From the NCBI GenBank assembly GCA_023260375.1, contig JALQVK010000107.1, positions 1 through 18,015 of the forward strand: a stretch of DNA of 18,015 nt, read 5' to 3'. This document shows positions 1-5,898 of this stretch, one piece after another. This DNA comes from Rhodoluna sp. Lineage in GTDB: Bacteria; Actinomycetota; Actinomycetes; Actinomycetales; Microbacteriaceae. The position numbers were made by a program, and so were the translations under genes. Below the pieces are notes generated by a model. It saw only the letters and a list, made by a program, of their open reading frames with translations. It ran no database searches and had not been told where the DNA came from. Within the stretch, counting starts at the first letter, position 1. Every line of letters begins with the position of its first letter.

Positions 1-154
1 CCAATACGTCTAACGCCCATAAGATACCAGCACCGAAGGTGACAATACTCACCTGATTTTCACGGCATTTTGTGTTGAAAACGTTACCCACATCGACGAA
101 AAACGCCGAGCGCAATGAACTTCGATCCTTGATAAAGGGCATAGGAAACAATAC
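1..154 (-). CDS. BamA-like outer-membrane beta-barrel fragment, foreign to this genome (probable chimeric join)
   Basis: Read on the minus strand from 154 to the window edge, an open frame of 51 codons contains [17 protein letters not shown] followed directly by VDVGNVF. This is the late beta-barrel signature of proteobacterial BamA (Omp85 family), the outer-membrane protein insertase. The frame has neither a start nor a stop inside the window, so only an internal or C-terminal piece is present. The last part ([14 protein letters not shown]) looks like the next barrel strand but is less certain. The fragment abuts the end of infC homology at 153/154, in a different reading frame. Actinobacteria of this type have no outer membrane and no BamA, so the simplest explanation is that gammaproteobacterial DNA was joined here during amplification or assembly. 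A real transfer that destroyed the essential infC gene is much less likely. Confidence 0.72.
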
Positions 155-366
155 TTCTGCGCTGCCTCGTACTTGAACTTTCCGTAGTCCATGATTTTGG
201 CTACCGGTGGCTTGGAAGTTGGGGCAACCTCGACTAGGTCTAGGTCTGCTTCCGCTGCAAGACGAAGTGCGTCTTCAATACGGACTACGCCAATCTGCTC
301 GCCACCCGGGCCTACGAGGCGAACCTCTGGTACACGGATGCGGTCGTTGATACGTGGATCGCTAAT
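154..366 (-). CDS. infC: Translation initiation factor IF-3, N-terminal part only (truncated by the join at 153/154)
   Basis: IF-3 binds the 30S subunit, keeps it free of 50S and checks the start codon. The 71 codons show the IF-3 N-domain: [18 protein letters not shown], then [14 protein letters not shown] and [16 protein letters not shown]. Homology stops after EAAQK, where the family normally continues with a basic linker and the C-terminal domain. Beyond that the frame runs through 34 unrelated codons to a TGA at 49-51. Full-length IF-3 proteins are about 180 residues or more. The start is chosen at AUU (366-364): AGGAG lies five bases upstream, the family N-terminus begins exactly there, and there is no ATG, GTG or TTG start at that point. 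AUU is the classical infC start, used in E. coli for autoregulation by IF-3. The normal downstream partners rpmI and rplT are not visible because of the join. Confidence 0.88.
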
Positions 367-426
367 AAGTGCTCCTAATTGATATGACTACTACGGCCAC
401 ATCAAGAGCAAACGCTCAAAATGCAC

Positions 427-443
427 AGAAACGATTCGTTTCT
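427..443 (-). promoter_or_regulatory. Inverted repeat in the infC leader
   Basis: A perfect 7-base inverted repeat with a 3-base loop (AGAAACG-AAT-CGTTTCT on the minus strand) lies about 60 bases upstream of the infC AUU start. It begins three bases after the stop codon of a possible 25-codon leader ORF (523-446). It could be an RNA hairpin or a protein-binding palindrome. It has no U-run, so it does not look like an intrinsic terminator. Function unknown. Confidence 0.35.
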
Positions 444-527
444 AGCTAACCCGGAAACCTGTAAAGCGGTGAACGCGGGTGGGAAATAAATCCTCTTCTG
501 TCTGAAGCGAACTCCAGAGCCATGGGC

Positions 528-534
528 TAGCCTA
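528..534. promoter_or_regulatory. Overlapping divergent -10 elements for infC and the DUF1844 gene
   Basis: The 180-base divergent gap 383-562 must carry promoters for infC (minus) and the DUF1844 gene (plus). The core CTAGGCTAG holds TAGCCT on the plus strand (528-533) and TAGGCT on the minus strand (534-529). Both fit the actinobacterial TANNNT -10 pattern, and TAGGCT recurs before hflX and dapF. Positions are sensible: the DUF1844 gene would get a leader of about 20 bases including its AGGA ribosome site, and infC a leader of about 155 bases. No convincing -35 is seen on either side, so this is a candidate only. Confidence 0.35.
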
Positions 535-562
535 GCAGAAGTTACTGAAAAGGAAAAGCCCA

Positions 563-892
563 ATGTCTGAACAAAACGAAGAAATCACCGACATCGCCGA
601 ACTGCCTGCGGTTGAAATTCTTTCGCGTTACACAATCGAACTTCTGAGCGTTGCCGCCATTCACTGCGGACTTGCCGAAAACGGTCGCCCAGCAGACTTG
701 GACGAAGCAAGAAAAATCATCGACGCCACCGCAGGACTAATCACAGGCGCCGCTCCTTACCTTGGCGACCAGCACGCCCGCCCACTTCGCGCCGCTCTGC
801 GTGAGATCCAGCTAGCCTTCCGCGAAGCAGCACCATTCCCAGACGCACCAGGCGCGGGTCCTGGTGAAAAGTTCACCGGACCGGTTGCTTAG
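563..892 (+). CDS. DUF1844 family protein
   Basis: A 109-residue soluble protein of unknown biochemical role. It matches the DUF1844 pattern: a helix ending in LLSVAAIHCGLAENG, then DLDEARKIIDATAGLI, then RPLRAALREIQLAFREA and a proline/glycine-rich tail. No catalytic motif, signal peptide or membrane segment is visible. The ATG at 563 is preceded by AGGAAAA at suitable spacing. It diverges from infC, as I recall for this family in actinobacteria, so a link to ribosome assembly or translation initiation is possible but unproven. Its stop codon TAG overlaps the TAA of the convergent SseB-family gene (shared bases 889-892). Confidence 0.85.
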   Translation: MSEQNEEITDIAELPAVEILSRYTIELLSVAAIHCGLAENGRPADLDEARKIIDATAGLITGAAPYLGDQHARPLRAALREIQLAFREAAPFPDAPGAGPGEKFTGPVA

Positions 893-1665
893 GCAGTAGC
901 TAGCTTTACTCGCAGAGAGTCGACTCGCTCTGCGATAACTTCACTCTCCGAGATGGCCTTGGCGATCTTTTGCATGAGCGCATCGAAGTCTTCTTGCGTA
1001 AGCGCGGTGGCTAGCTGAAGAGTTAGTTCGACCTCGGCTGACTTGAGAAGTGAGAGTGGGTCTCCCCCGGCAATCGACCAACCTGCGAGCTCTGGGTTTC
1101 CCGCGAGAGCTTTATCGAAAGCTTCGTTCACCTCGGGCATTTCGAACGATGGAACCCATGGCAGTTCTTTGGCGATTGCCTCAAACGCTGGGCGTCGGAT
1201 TACGAACTCGGTTACCGAGCCTGGATCCAAGATGATTCGGGTGTTGCCTTCGGCCGCTGCCGCGAGCGCTGCCTTTACTGCGCTGTGCGGAACCGGACGG
1301 GCGTCCTTGTTCCAAGCGGCCATGGCTTCAACGCTGGTGAATACCGGTAGACCGTTTTGCTTGTCTGGGGTTTCCACGGTCACTATGCTGAGTTCGGCTG
1401 ACTTGTCGACGGTTTGACCGTGGGCTCCCTCACCAGACTCCCCTAAGTTGGCTAGCAGTGGAATGAGTACGCGAGCCTTGCGGAATGCGTCGATGACCTG
1501 AATCTGGGTTCCAGTGCCGGCATGAAGAGCCTGGATGGCTGCAATGAGTTCTGGGTCGGCCTTGCCGTCGTCGCCAGCGAAAGCGTTTGCCTCAAAGGCA
1601 CGACCTTCCCACGGAACGCCGGCTGAGTCGGCGAACTTATCGGGGTTGATGTGTTCGTGGGTCAT
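889..1665 (-). CDS. SseB family protein
   Basis: A 258-residue protein with an SseB-type N-terminal domain at about residues 40-170. Recognisable segments are ARVLIPLLANLGE, the sheet LSIVTVETPD, GLPVFTSVEAMAAW and the TRIILDPGS strand. A second, more variable C-terminal domain (about 175-255) ends in helices. The molecular role of SseB proteins outside enterobacterial enhanced-serine-sensitivity work is not known, and no active-site signature is visible. Its start codon overlaps the priA stop by one base (TAATG), so it is translationally coupled to the histidine cluster. An SseB-family gene between priA and infC is a recurring actinobacterial arrangement as far as I recall. The 3' end overlaps the convergent DUF1844 gene. 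Confidence 0.82.
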   Translation of the reverse strand: MTHEHINPDKFADSAGVPWEGRAFEANAFAGDDGKADPELIAAIQALHAGTGTQIQVIDAFRKARVLIPLLANLGESGEGAHGQTVDKSAELSIVTVETPDKQNGLPVFTSVEAMAAWNKDARPVPHSAVKAALAAAAEGNTRIILDPGSVTEFVIRRPAFEAIAKELPWVPSFEMPEVNEAFDKALAGNPELAGWSIAGGDPLSLLKSAEVELTLQLATALTQEDFDALMQKIAKAISESEVIAERVDSLRVKLATA

Positions 1666-2402
1666 TAGATCTTCTGGTTGGCGATAGCCAGTGCTTCCTC
1701 AAGGGTGAACTTGTTGGCGTAGAGCGACTTGCCAAGGATGGCGCCTTCTAGGCCAAGGCTTACAAGTGCGTGAAGGTCGGTGATGTCTTGCAGGCTGGAG
1801 ATACCACCTGATGCCACTACCGGCTTATCGGTGTGCTTCATCACGCTCTTGAGAAGTTCTAGGTTTGGGCCCTTCAACGTGCCGTCCTTGGTTACATCGG
1901 TAACCACGTAGCGAGAGCAACCGGCGTCTTCTAGGCGAGCAAGAACCTCGTAAAGGTCGCCACCCTCCTGCGTCCAGCCGCGTGCTGCCAGAGTGGTTCC
2001 GCGAACATCAAGGCCAACTGCCACAAAGTCGCCAAAGCGCTTGATGACGCGTTCAGTCCACTCTGGGTCTTCAAGAGCTGCGGTTCCAAGGTTCACGCGG
2101 GTTGCTCCGGCTTCGAGCGCAGCCTCAAGGCTGGCGTCGTCGCGGATTCCACCAGAAAGTTCAATCTTCACGCTAGTGGCGGCGTTCACAACTTCGCGCA
2201 TGATGGCACGGTTGTTTCCGCGGCCGAAGGCTGCGTCGAGGTCTACTAGGTGGATCCACTCGGCACCGGCGTTGATCCAGGTCATGGCTGCTTCAACTGG
2301 GTCGCCGTAATCGGTCTCCGAGCCAGCCTCACCCTGGGTTAGGCGCACAGCCTTCCCGTCGGCAACGTCTACTGCAGGAAGAAGTTCAAGGTATTTGCTC
2401 AT
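1665..2402 (-). CDS. priA: Bifunctional HisA/TrpF isomerase PriA
   Basis: PriA is the actinobacterial (beta/alpha)8-barrel enzyme that isomerises both ProFAR (histidine pathway, HisA step) and phosphoribosylanthranilate (tryptophan pathway, TrpF step). The 245 residues match it closely: [15 protein letters not shown] with the catalytic acid D12 and R20; [51 protein letters not shown] with R141 and W143; and VTDVTKDGT with the second acid D173. The Arg/Trp pair is the hallmark of dual-substrate PriA rather than plain HisA, so a separate trpF may be absent. The ATG is preceded by AGGA, which overlaps the hisH stop TAG six bases upstream. It is the last histidine gene of the cluster and overlaps the SseB-family gene by one base. 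Confidence 0.95.
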   Translation of the reverse strand: MSKYLELLPAVDVADGKAVRLTQGEAGSETDYGDPVEAAMTWINAGAEWIHLVDLDAAFGRGNNRAIMREVVNAATSVKIELSGGIRDDASLEAALEAGATRVNLGTAALEDPEWTERVIKRFGDFVAVGLDVRGTTLAARGWTQEGGDLYEVLARLEDAGCSRYVVTDVTKDGTLKGPNLELLKSVMKHTDKPVVASGGISSLQDITDLHALVSLGLEGAILGKSLYANKFTLEEALAIANQKI

Positions 2403-2408
2403 GTTTTC

Positions 2409-3041
2409 CTAAAAAGTGTTTAGCCAGTTGTTGAGAAGCTTGATGCCAGCCGGACCAGATTTCTCTGGGTGGAACTGGGTTGCCGAAAGTGGGCCAACCT
2501 CGAGTGCCGACACAAATCGGCTTCCGAACTCCGTCCAGGTGACTTTCGGCGGGATGAACGAGCCGATGGCTTCGAGTTCCCAGTTGCGGACACCATAAGA
2601 GTGCACAAAGTAGAAACGCTCGTTCTCGATTCCTTCGAACAACTTCGAGCCCTTGGCTGCATGAACCGTGTTCCAACCGATGTGAGGAAGTTGCGGGGCA
2701 TCCAGCAGCTCCACAGTGCCAGGCAGTTGCCCGAGACCTTTTGTTTCCAGCCCGTGCTCAAGACCCTTCTCGAACAAGACCTGTTGACCGACACAAATAC
2801 CCATGACGGCACGGCCTGCAACCAAACGCTTGTCGATCAGTTCGTTGATATTGAGAGCATTCAAAGCTTCCATGACGGCAGCAAATGCGCCAACGCCAGG
2901 AACGAAAAGACCATCGGCTTCAAGAACCTTGTTGCGATCGCGGGTTAGTTCAACTTCTGCTCCGGCAGCCTCAAGAGCGCGAACGGCAGAGTGAACATTG
3001 CCGATTCCATAATCGAGAACTACGACGGAAGGTTTGGTCAC
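2409..3041 (-). CDS. hisH: Imidazole glycerol phosphate synthase, glutamine amidotransferase subunit HisH
   Basis: HisH hydrolyses glutamine and passes ammonia to HisF to make imidazole glycerol phosphate and AICAR. At 210 residues it has full class I amidotransferase length. It starts with [13 protein letters not shown], has the PGVGAF loop, the nucleophile C83 in GICVGQQVL, and the His/Glu pair H191 and E193 in QFHPEKSG. The residue after the first nucleophile glycine is Q where M is usual (GICVGMQ); this looks like a tolerated substitution. Start is GTG at 3041, overlapping the hisB stop as GTGA, which implies translational coupling. The partner hisF is not in this window. Confidence 0.95.
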   Translation of the reverse strand: MTKPSVVVLDYGIGNVHSAVRALEAAGAEVELTRDRNKVLEADGLFVPGVGAFAAVMEALNALNINELIDKRLVAGRAVMGICVGQQVLFEKGLEHGLETKGLGQLPGTVELLDAPQLPHIGWNTVHAAKGSKLFEGIENERFYFVHSYGVRNWELEAIGSFIPPKVTWTEFGSRFVSALEVGPLSATQFHPEKSGPAGIKLLNNWLNTF

Positions 3042-3637
3042 AGAGCACCCTTGGTGGAAGGAATACCAACCACGCGAGAGTCAGCTTCGACAGCCTTACG
3101 CATTGCACGAGCGAACGCCTTGAACTCGGTCTCGGCGATGTGGTGAGGGTCGCGACCAGCCAAAACATTGACGTGAACCGTGATTCCAGCGTTCAAAGTG
3201 ATTGCTTCGAAGACGTGACGAATTAGTGAACCGGTGAAGTGTCCGCCAATCAGGTGGTACTCAAAACCAGCTGGTTCACCATCGTGAACAAGGTATGGGC
3301 GACCGGAAAGGTCAACAACTGCGCGAACCAAGGCTTCGTCCAACGGCACGGTGGCATCGCCGTAGCGAGAGATGCCAGCCTTGTCGCCAAGAGCCTGCTT
3401 CAAAGACTGACCCAAGACAATCGCGGTGTCTTCAACGGTGTGGTGAACATCGATGTGTAGATCGCCAGTCGCCTTGACGTCGAGGTCAATTAGCGAGTGC
3501 TTAGAAAAAGCGGTGAGTAGGTGGTCGAAAAAACCAACTCCGGTGTCGATGTTTGACTTACCGGTGCCGTCGAGGTTGAGGGTTAGCTCGATGCTCGACT
3601 CGCTGGTGCTGCGCTTGATGCTGGCTGACCTGCTCAT
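3038..3637 (-). CDS. hisB: Imidazoleglycerol-phosphate dehydratase
   Basis: This manganese enzyme dehydrates imidazole glycerol phosphate to imidazole acetol phosphate, the step before HisC. The 199-residue protein is the stand-alone dehydratase without the enterobacterial phosphatase domain. Signatures visible are VGFFDHLL (H39), the first metal motif HHTVED at 65-70, [11 protein letters not shown], and the second metal motif DPHHIAE at 163-169. The ATG at 3637 has a weak AGG six bases upstream, and a 45-base gap separates it from the hisC stop. TAAGTT nine bases before the ATG could be an internal promoter but is weak. It overlaps hisH by four bases. Confidence 0.95.
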   Translation of the reverse strand: MSRSASIKRSTSESSIELTLNLDGTGKSNIDTGVGFFDHLLTAFSKHSLIDLDVKATGDLHIDVHHTVEDTAIVLGQSLKQALGDKAGISRYGDATVPLDEALVRAVVDLSGRPYLVHDGEPAGFEYHLIGGHFTGSLIRHVFEAITLNAGITVHVNVLAGRDPHHIAETEFKAFARAMRKAVEADSRVVGIPSTKGAL

Positions 3638-3682
3638 TAAATGCCTAACTTATGTGAAAACGTCGTTGGGATTGTTCTAAGT

Positions 3683-4765
3683 TTAGCCCTGATGGGTCAA
3701 CTCGGCTAGAGCCGCAAGAAACGCAGTGGTCTCAGCCTCGGTACCAGCAGTTACTCGAAGAGTGTTCGGGATTCCCACATTTCTAACCAAAATACCCTTG
3801 GCAAGAAGGGCCTCGAACATTCCTTGTGGGTCTTCGACGCCTGCGAAAAGTACGAAGTTGGAGTCTGAGCGGTATGGGTCGTACCCCAATTCGGCTAGTT
3901 CTACCAGAAGTCGGTCACGCTGAACCTGGATGTCAGCAACGGTTCCCAGCATGGCTTCGCTGTGATCGAGAGCAGCCTCTGCGGCAGCCTGCGTGAAAGC
4001 ACTCAGGTGATAAGGCAAGCGCACCAGGCGAAGGGCATCAACGACCGCAGGGTCGGCAGCCAGATACCCGAGGCGGGCGCCCGCAAATGCGAAGGCCTTG
4101 GACATGGTTCTGCTTACCAGCAAACGCGGACGTCCTGGAAGTAGCGAAATCGCGCTCTCTTCCTGACCGTGCGAGAACTCGGCATAGGCCTCATCGACTA
4201 CGACGATGCCATTGGTTGCTTCGTAAGCAGCTTCGATGCAAGAAAGCGATAGCGGAGTTCCCGTTGGGTTGTTCGGTGAGCAAAGCATCACAATATTTGG
4301 CTCGTGCTCTTCAATTGCAGAGCGGATTAGTTCAGGCGTAAGTTCGTAGCGTTCGGCTCGTTCTGCCTCGAAGTAGTCGGTGTCGGCACCAAGCGCGATC
4401 AGCGAGTACATGGAATAGGTTGGCTTGAAGCCCAGAGCCTTGCGGCCAGGACCCCCAAAGGCCTGGAAGATTTGCTGAATCACTTCGTTGGAGCCATTTG
4501 CCGCCCAAAGCTGTTCGGCCTTGAGATTGTGACCTAGATATGCGGCTAGCTTTTCGCGAAGAGCAGTGAACTCACGATCTGGGTAACGGTTGATGCTTAG
4601 AACTGCCTTAGCCAGACGGGAAACCACGTCGATGGCAACTTCCTCAGGAATGCGGTGAGAGTTTTCGTTGACGTTCAAAGCAATCGGGACATGCAACTGC
4701 GGGGCACCGTAAGGAGTGCGCCCCTTCAGTGAGTCGCGGATTGGAAGGTCAGAAAGTTCAGTCAC
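3683..4765 (-). CDS. hisC: Histidinol-phosphate aminotransferase
   Basis: This PLP-dependent fold-type I aminotransferase converts imidazole acetol phosphate and glutamate to histidinol phosphate. The 360-residue protein begins with the family N-terminus SDLPIRDSLKGRTPYGAPQL, then LNVNEN, the phosphate-binding GSNE (91-94), CSPNNPTGT (162-170), DEAYAEF with D191 and Y194, the PLP lysine K223 in SRTMSKAFAFAGARLGY, and the substrate arginine R337 in NTLRVTAGT. The GTG at 4765 is chosen because the conserved N-terminus starts there. GAGAGG touches the start directly and is too close to act as a normal ribosome site. TAATAT seven bases upstream suggests leaderless transcription. hisD, which often precedes hisC in actinobacteria, is missing here. 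Confidence 0.95.
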   Translation of the reverse strand: MTELSDLPIRDSLKGRTPYGAPQLHVPIALNVNENSHRIPEEVAIDVVSRLAKAVLSINRYPDREFTALREKLAAYLGHNLKAEQLWAANGSNEVIQQIFQAFGGPGRKALGFKPTYSMYSLIALGADTDYFEAERAERYELTPELIRSAIEEHEPNIVMLCSPNNPTGTPLSLSCIEAAYEATNGIVVVDEAYAEFSHGQEESAISLLPGRPRLLVSRTMSKAFAFAGARLGYLAADPAVVDALRLVRLPYHLSAFTQAAAEAALDHSEAMLGTVADIQVQRDRLLVELAELGYDPYRSDSNFVLFAGVEDPQGMFEALLAKGILVRNVGIPNTLRVTAGTEAETTAFLAALAELTHQG

Positions 4766-4772
4766 CCTCTCA

Positions 4773-4778
4773 ATATTA
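4773..4778 (-). promoter_or_regulatory. Candidate leaderless promoter (-10) of the hisC-hisB-hisH-priA unit
   Basis: TAATAT on the minus strand ends exactly 7 bases before the hisC GTG and sits just after the stop codon of the LysM gene. This spacing would put the transcript start at or beside the first base of the GTG. The region 17 bases further upstream (TTAGCT) is a poor -35. It would let the histidine genes be expressed independently of the SOS-controlled LysM gene. Confidence 0.5.
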
Positions 4779-4783
4779 GGCGA

Positions 4784-5065
4784 CTAGTTTGGAAGAGCTA
4801 AACGTTGACCTGGCTGAAGCTGGTTGGTGGTGAGGTTGTTTAGGTCTACAACCGCCGCGATCCAATCGCGTGGGTCTGAGTTCTTAGCGTGAGATTCGGC
4901 TAGACCCCAGAGAGTCTGACCGGCGCTAACGGTTACGTAGTGGAAGTTCGCCTTCGAACTTTCGCTTGATGCCAGTGCATTGGATGAGAAGAAACCAATT
5001 GCAAGAATTAGTGCGGTTGCAAGCAAAATTGCTTTTACAAAACCGTTTAGACGTTGTGCCTTCAT
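4784..5065 (-). CDS. Small secreted/membrane-anchored LysM protein, SOS-controlled; candidate cell-division inhibitor
   Basis: A 93-residue protein with a basic start (MKAQRLNGFVK), one hydrophobic segment at about 11-32 (signal peptide or anchor) and a single LysM domain at about 42-92 (HYVTVSAGQTLWGLAESH ... LQPGQRLALP), which binds peptidoglycan. There is no hydrolase domain. It diverges from lexA across a control region with four LexA-like boxes. This is the position of mycobacterial Rv2719c (ChiZ), corynebacterial DivS and Bacillus YneA, SOS-induced proteins that delay division; YneA has the same TM-plus-LysM layout. The role as a damage-induced division inhibitor is therefore inferred from context and architecture, not from catalytic residues. 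The ATG has AAGGA six bases upstream. Confidence 0.8.
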   Translation of the reverse strand: MKAQRLNGFVKAILLATALILAIGFFSSNALASSESSKANFHYVTVSAGQTLWGLAESHAKNSDPRDWIAAVVDLNNLTTNQLQPGQRLALPN

Positions 5066-5087
5066 GATGAGTCCTTACTCTCTCTTT

Positions 5088-5101
5088 CGAACATTTGTTC
5101 C
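5088..5101. promoter_or_regulatory. LexA (SOS) box 1, LysM side
   Basis: CGAACATTTGTTCC matches the Gram-positive/actinobacterial SOS consensus CGAAC-N4-GTTCG in 9 of 10 defined bases. It lies 23 bases before the LysM start and shares base 5101 with the next box, making a tandem pair at a 13-base pitch just downstream of the LysM -10. Confidence 0.85.
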
Positions 5102-5114
5102 GAACATTTGTTCG
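5101..5114. promoter_or_regulatory. LexA (SOS) box 2, LysM side
   Basis: CGAACATTTGTTCG is a perfect match to CGAAC-N4-GTTCG. It sits at the predicted transcription start of the LysM gene, directly adjoining box 1, so LexA bound here should block the LysM promoter. Confidence 0.92.
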
Positions 5115-5123
5115 TATAACTAA

Positions 5124-5154
5124 ACAATACGCCTACCCCACGACACGTTGTCAA
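5124..5154 (-). promoter_or_regulatory. Promoter of the LysM gene
   Basis: The minus strand has a perfect -35 TTGACA (5154-5149) followed after 19 bases by TATTGT (5129-5124), which fits TANNNT. The spacer is two bases longer than the optimum. The predicted start falls in SOS box 2, consistent with tight repression and induction after DNA damage. The -35 match is the best in the window. Confidence 0.6.
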
Positions 5155-5162
5155 TACTTTTT

Positions 5163-5176
5163 CGAATAAATGTTTG
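5163..5176. promoter_or_regulatory. LexA-like box 3, lexA side (at the -35)
   Basis: CGAATAAATGTTTG has 8 of 10 consensus bases (T for C in the left half, T for C in the right). It overlaps the first bases of the proposed lexA -35 at 5174-5179. It is a weaker site than boxes 1 and 2. Confidence 0.6.
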
Positions 5177-5202
5177 GAAAATTCAAAAAAATCGAATAAT
5201 CT
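5174..5202 (+). promoter_or_regulatory. Promoter of lexA
   Basis: TTGGAA (5174-5179), a 17-base spacer, then TAATCT (5197-5202) gives a regular promoter. The -35 touches box 3 and the -10 lies inside box 4, the geometry expected for LexA autorepression. The predicted leader is about 20 bases and carries AAAGG as the ribosome site. Confidence 0.55.
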
Positions 5203-5206
5203 TTCG
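5193..5206. promoter_or_regulatory. LexA-like box 4, lexA side (over the -10)
   Basis: CGAATAATCTTTCG has 8 of 10 consensus bases and covers the proposed lexA -10 TAATCT. Its divergence from consensus would suit moderate autoregulation, with lexA less tightly repressed than the LysM gene. Confidence 0.6.
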
Positions 5207-5229
5207 ATAAGACCTAACAAAGGATGATC

Positions 5230-5898
5230 ATGTTCGAAGAGCACGAAGACCTTGCCGATTACCTACCTGCCGGCGCTGCCGACAAGCTGAGCGCTAAACA
5301 GCAGCTAATCCTGGCCGTGATTGGAAAGTTCCAACAGACCAAGGGTTTCTCGCCGAGCATGCGTGAGATCGGTGAACTGGTTGGCCTCAAGAGTGTTGCC
5401 AGCGTTAGCTACCAGTTGGGTGAACTACGCCAGCTTGGCTTCCTTGAGAAGAATGAGGGCCTACAGCGAGCCATTTCACCAATCGTTTCTAAGACTGGTG
5501 CAGTTGCCGTGGACTCCAACTCAAAGTCGATTCCCTGGGTCGGTCAGATTGCCGCTGGAACCGGCCTACTAGCCGAGCAGAACATTGAAGACCACTTCAC
5601 CCTGCCAAACCAGTTGGTTGGAAAGAGCGACGATCTATTCATGCTGAAGGTCAAGGGTGACTCGATGATCGATGCCGCTATCTGCGATGGCGACTGGGTG
5701 GTAATTCGCATGCAGCAAACCGCCGAAAACGGCGATATCGTTGCGGCACTTCTTCCAGACTCTGAAGCAACCGTGAAGGTGTTCAAGCAGACCAACGGTC
5801 AGACCTGGTTACTTCCTCGAAACTCAACCTTCGACCCAATCGATGGTACCCACGCGGTAATCATGGGCCGAGTGGTTTCGGTGCTACGCGCCCTGTAG
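5230..5898 (+). CDS. lexA: SOS repressor LexA (autoprotease)
   Basis: LexA represses damage-response genes and cleaves itself when stimulated by RecA filaments. From the ATG at 5230 it is 222 residues: a winged HTH (SPSMREIGELVGLKSVASVS at 41-60, wing to about 81), a linker, and a peptidase S24 domain. The cleavage bond is A109-G110 in VGQIAAG, the nucleophile is S145 in VKGDSMIDAAICDGDWVVIR, and the general-base lysine is K183 in EATVKVF. An ATG at 5224 in the same frame is rejected because AAAGG directly touches it, whereas it is six bases from the 5230 ATG. The upstream boxes show autoregulation. The 3' end overlaps hflX tail-to-tail by 15 bases. Confidence 0.96.
   Translation: MFEEHEDLADYLPAGAADKLSAKQQLILAVIGKFQQTKGFSPSMREIGELVGLKSVASVSYQLGELRQLGFLEKNEGLQRAISPIVSKTGAVAVDSNSKSIPWVGQIAAGTGLLAEQNIEDHFTLPNQLVGKSDDLFMLKVKGDSMIDAAICDGDWVVIRMQQTAENGDIVAALLPDSEATVKVFKQTNGQTWLLPRNSTFDPIDGTHAVIMGRVVSVLRAL

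Noticed and set aside
49..153. Open frame of 34 codons continuing infC beyond the BamA join
   Set aside because: It shows no IF-3 character; the BamA frame on the same bases does resemble a known protein, so this tail is an out-of-frame reading of foreign DNA.
2469..2948. 159-codon plus-strand open frame opposite hisH
   Set aside because: Antisense shadow of a well-supported gene; biased composition and no recognisable domain or ribosome site.
5224..5229. Upstream ATG of lexA
   Set aside because: The AAAGG ribosome site touches it directly; the ATG at 5230 is correctly spaced.
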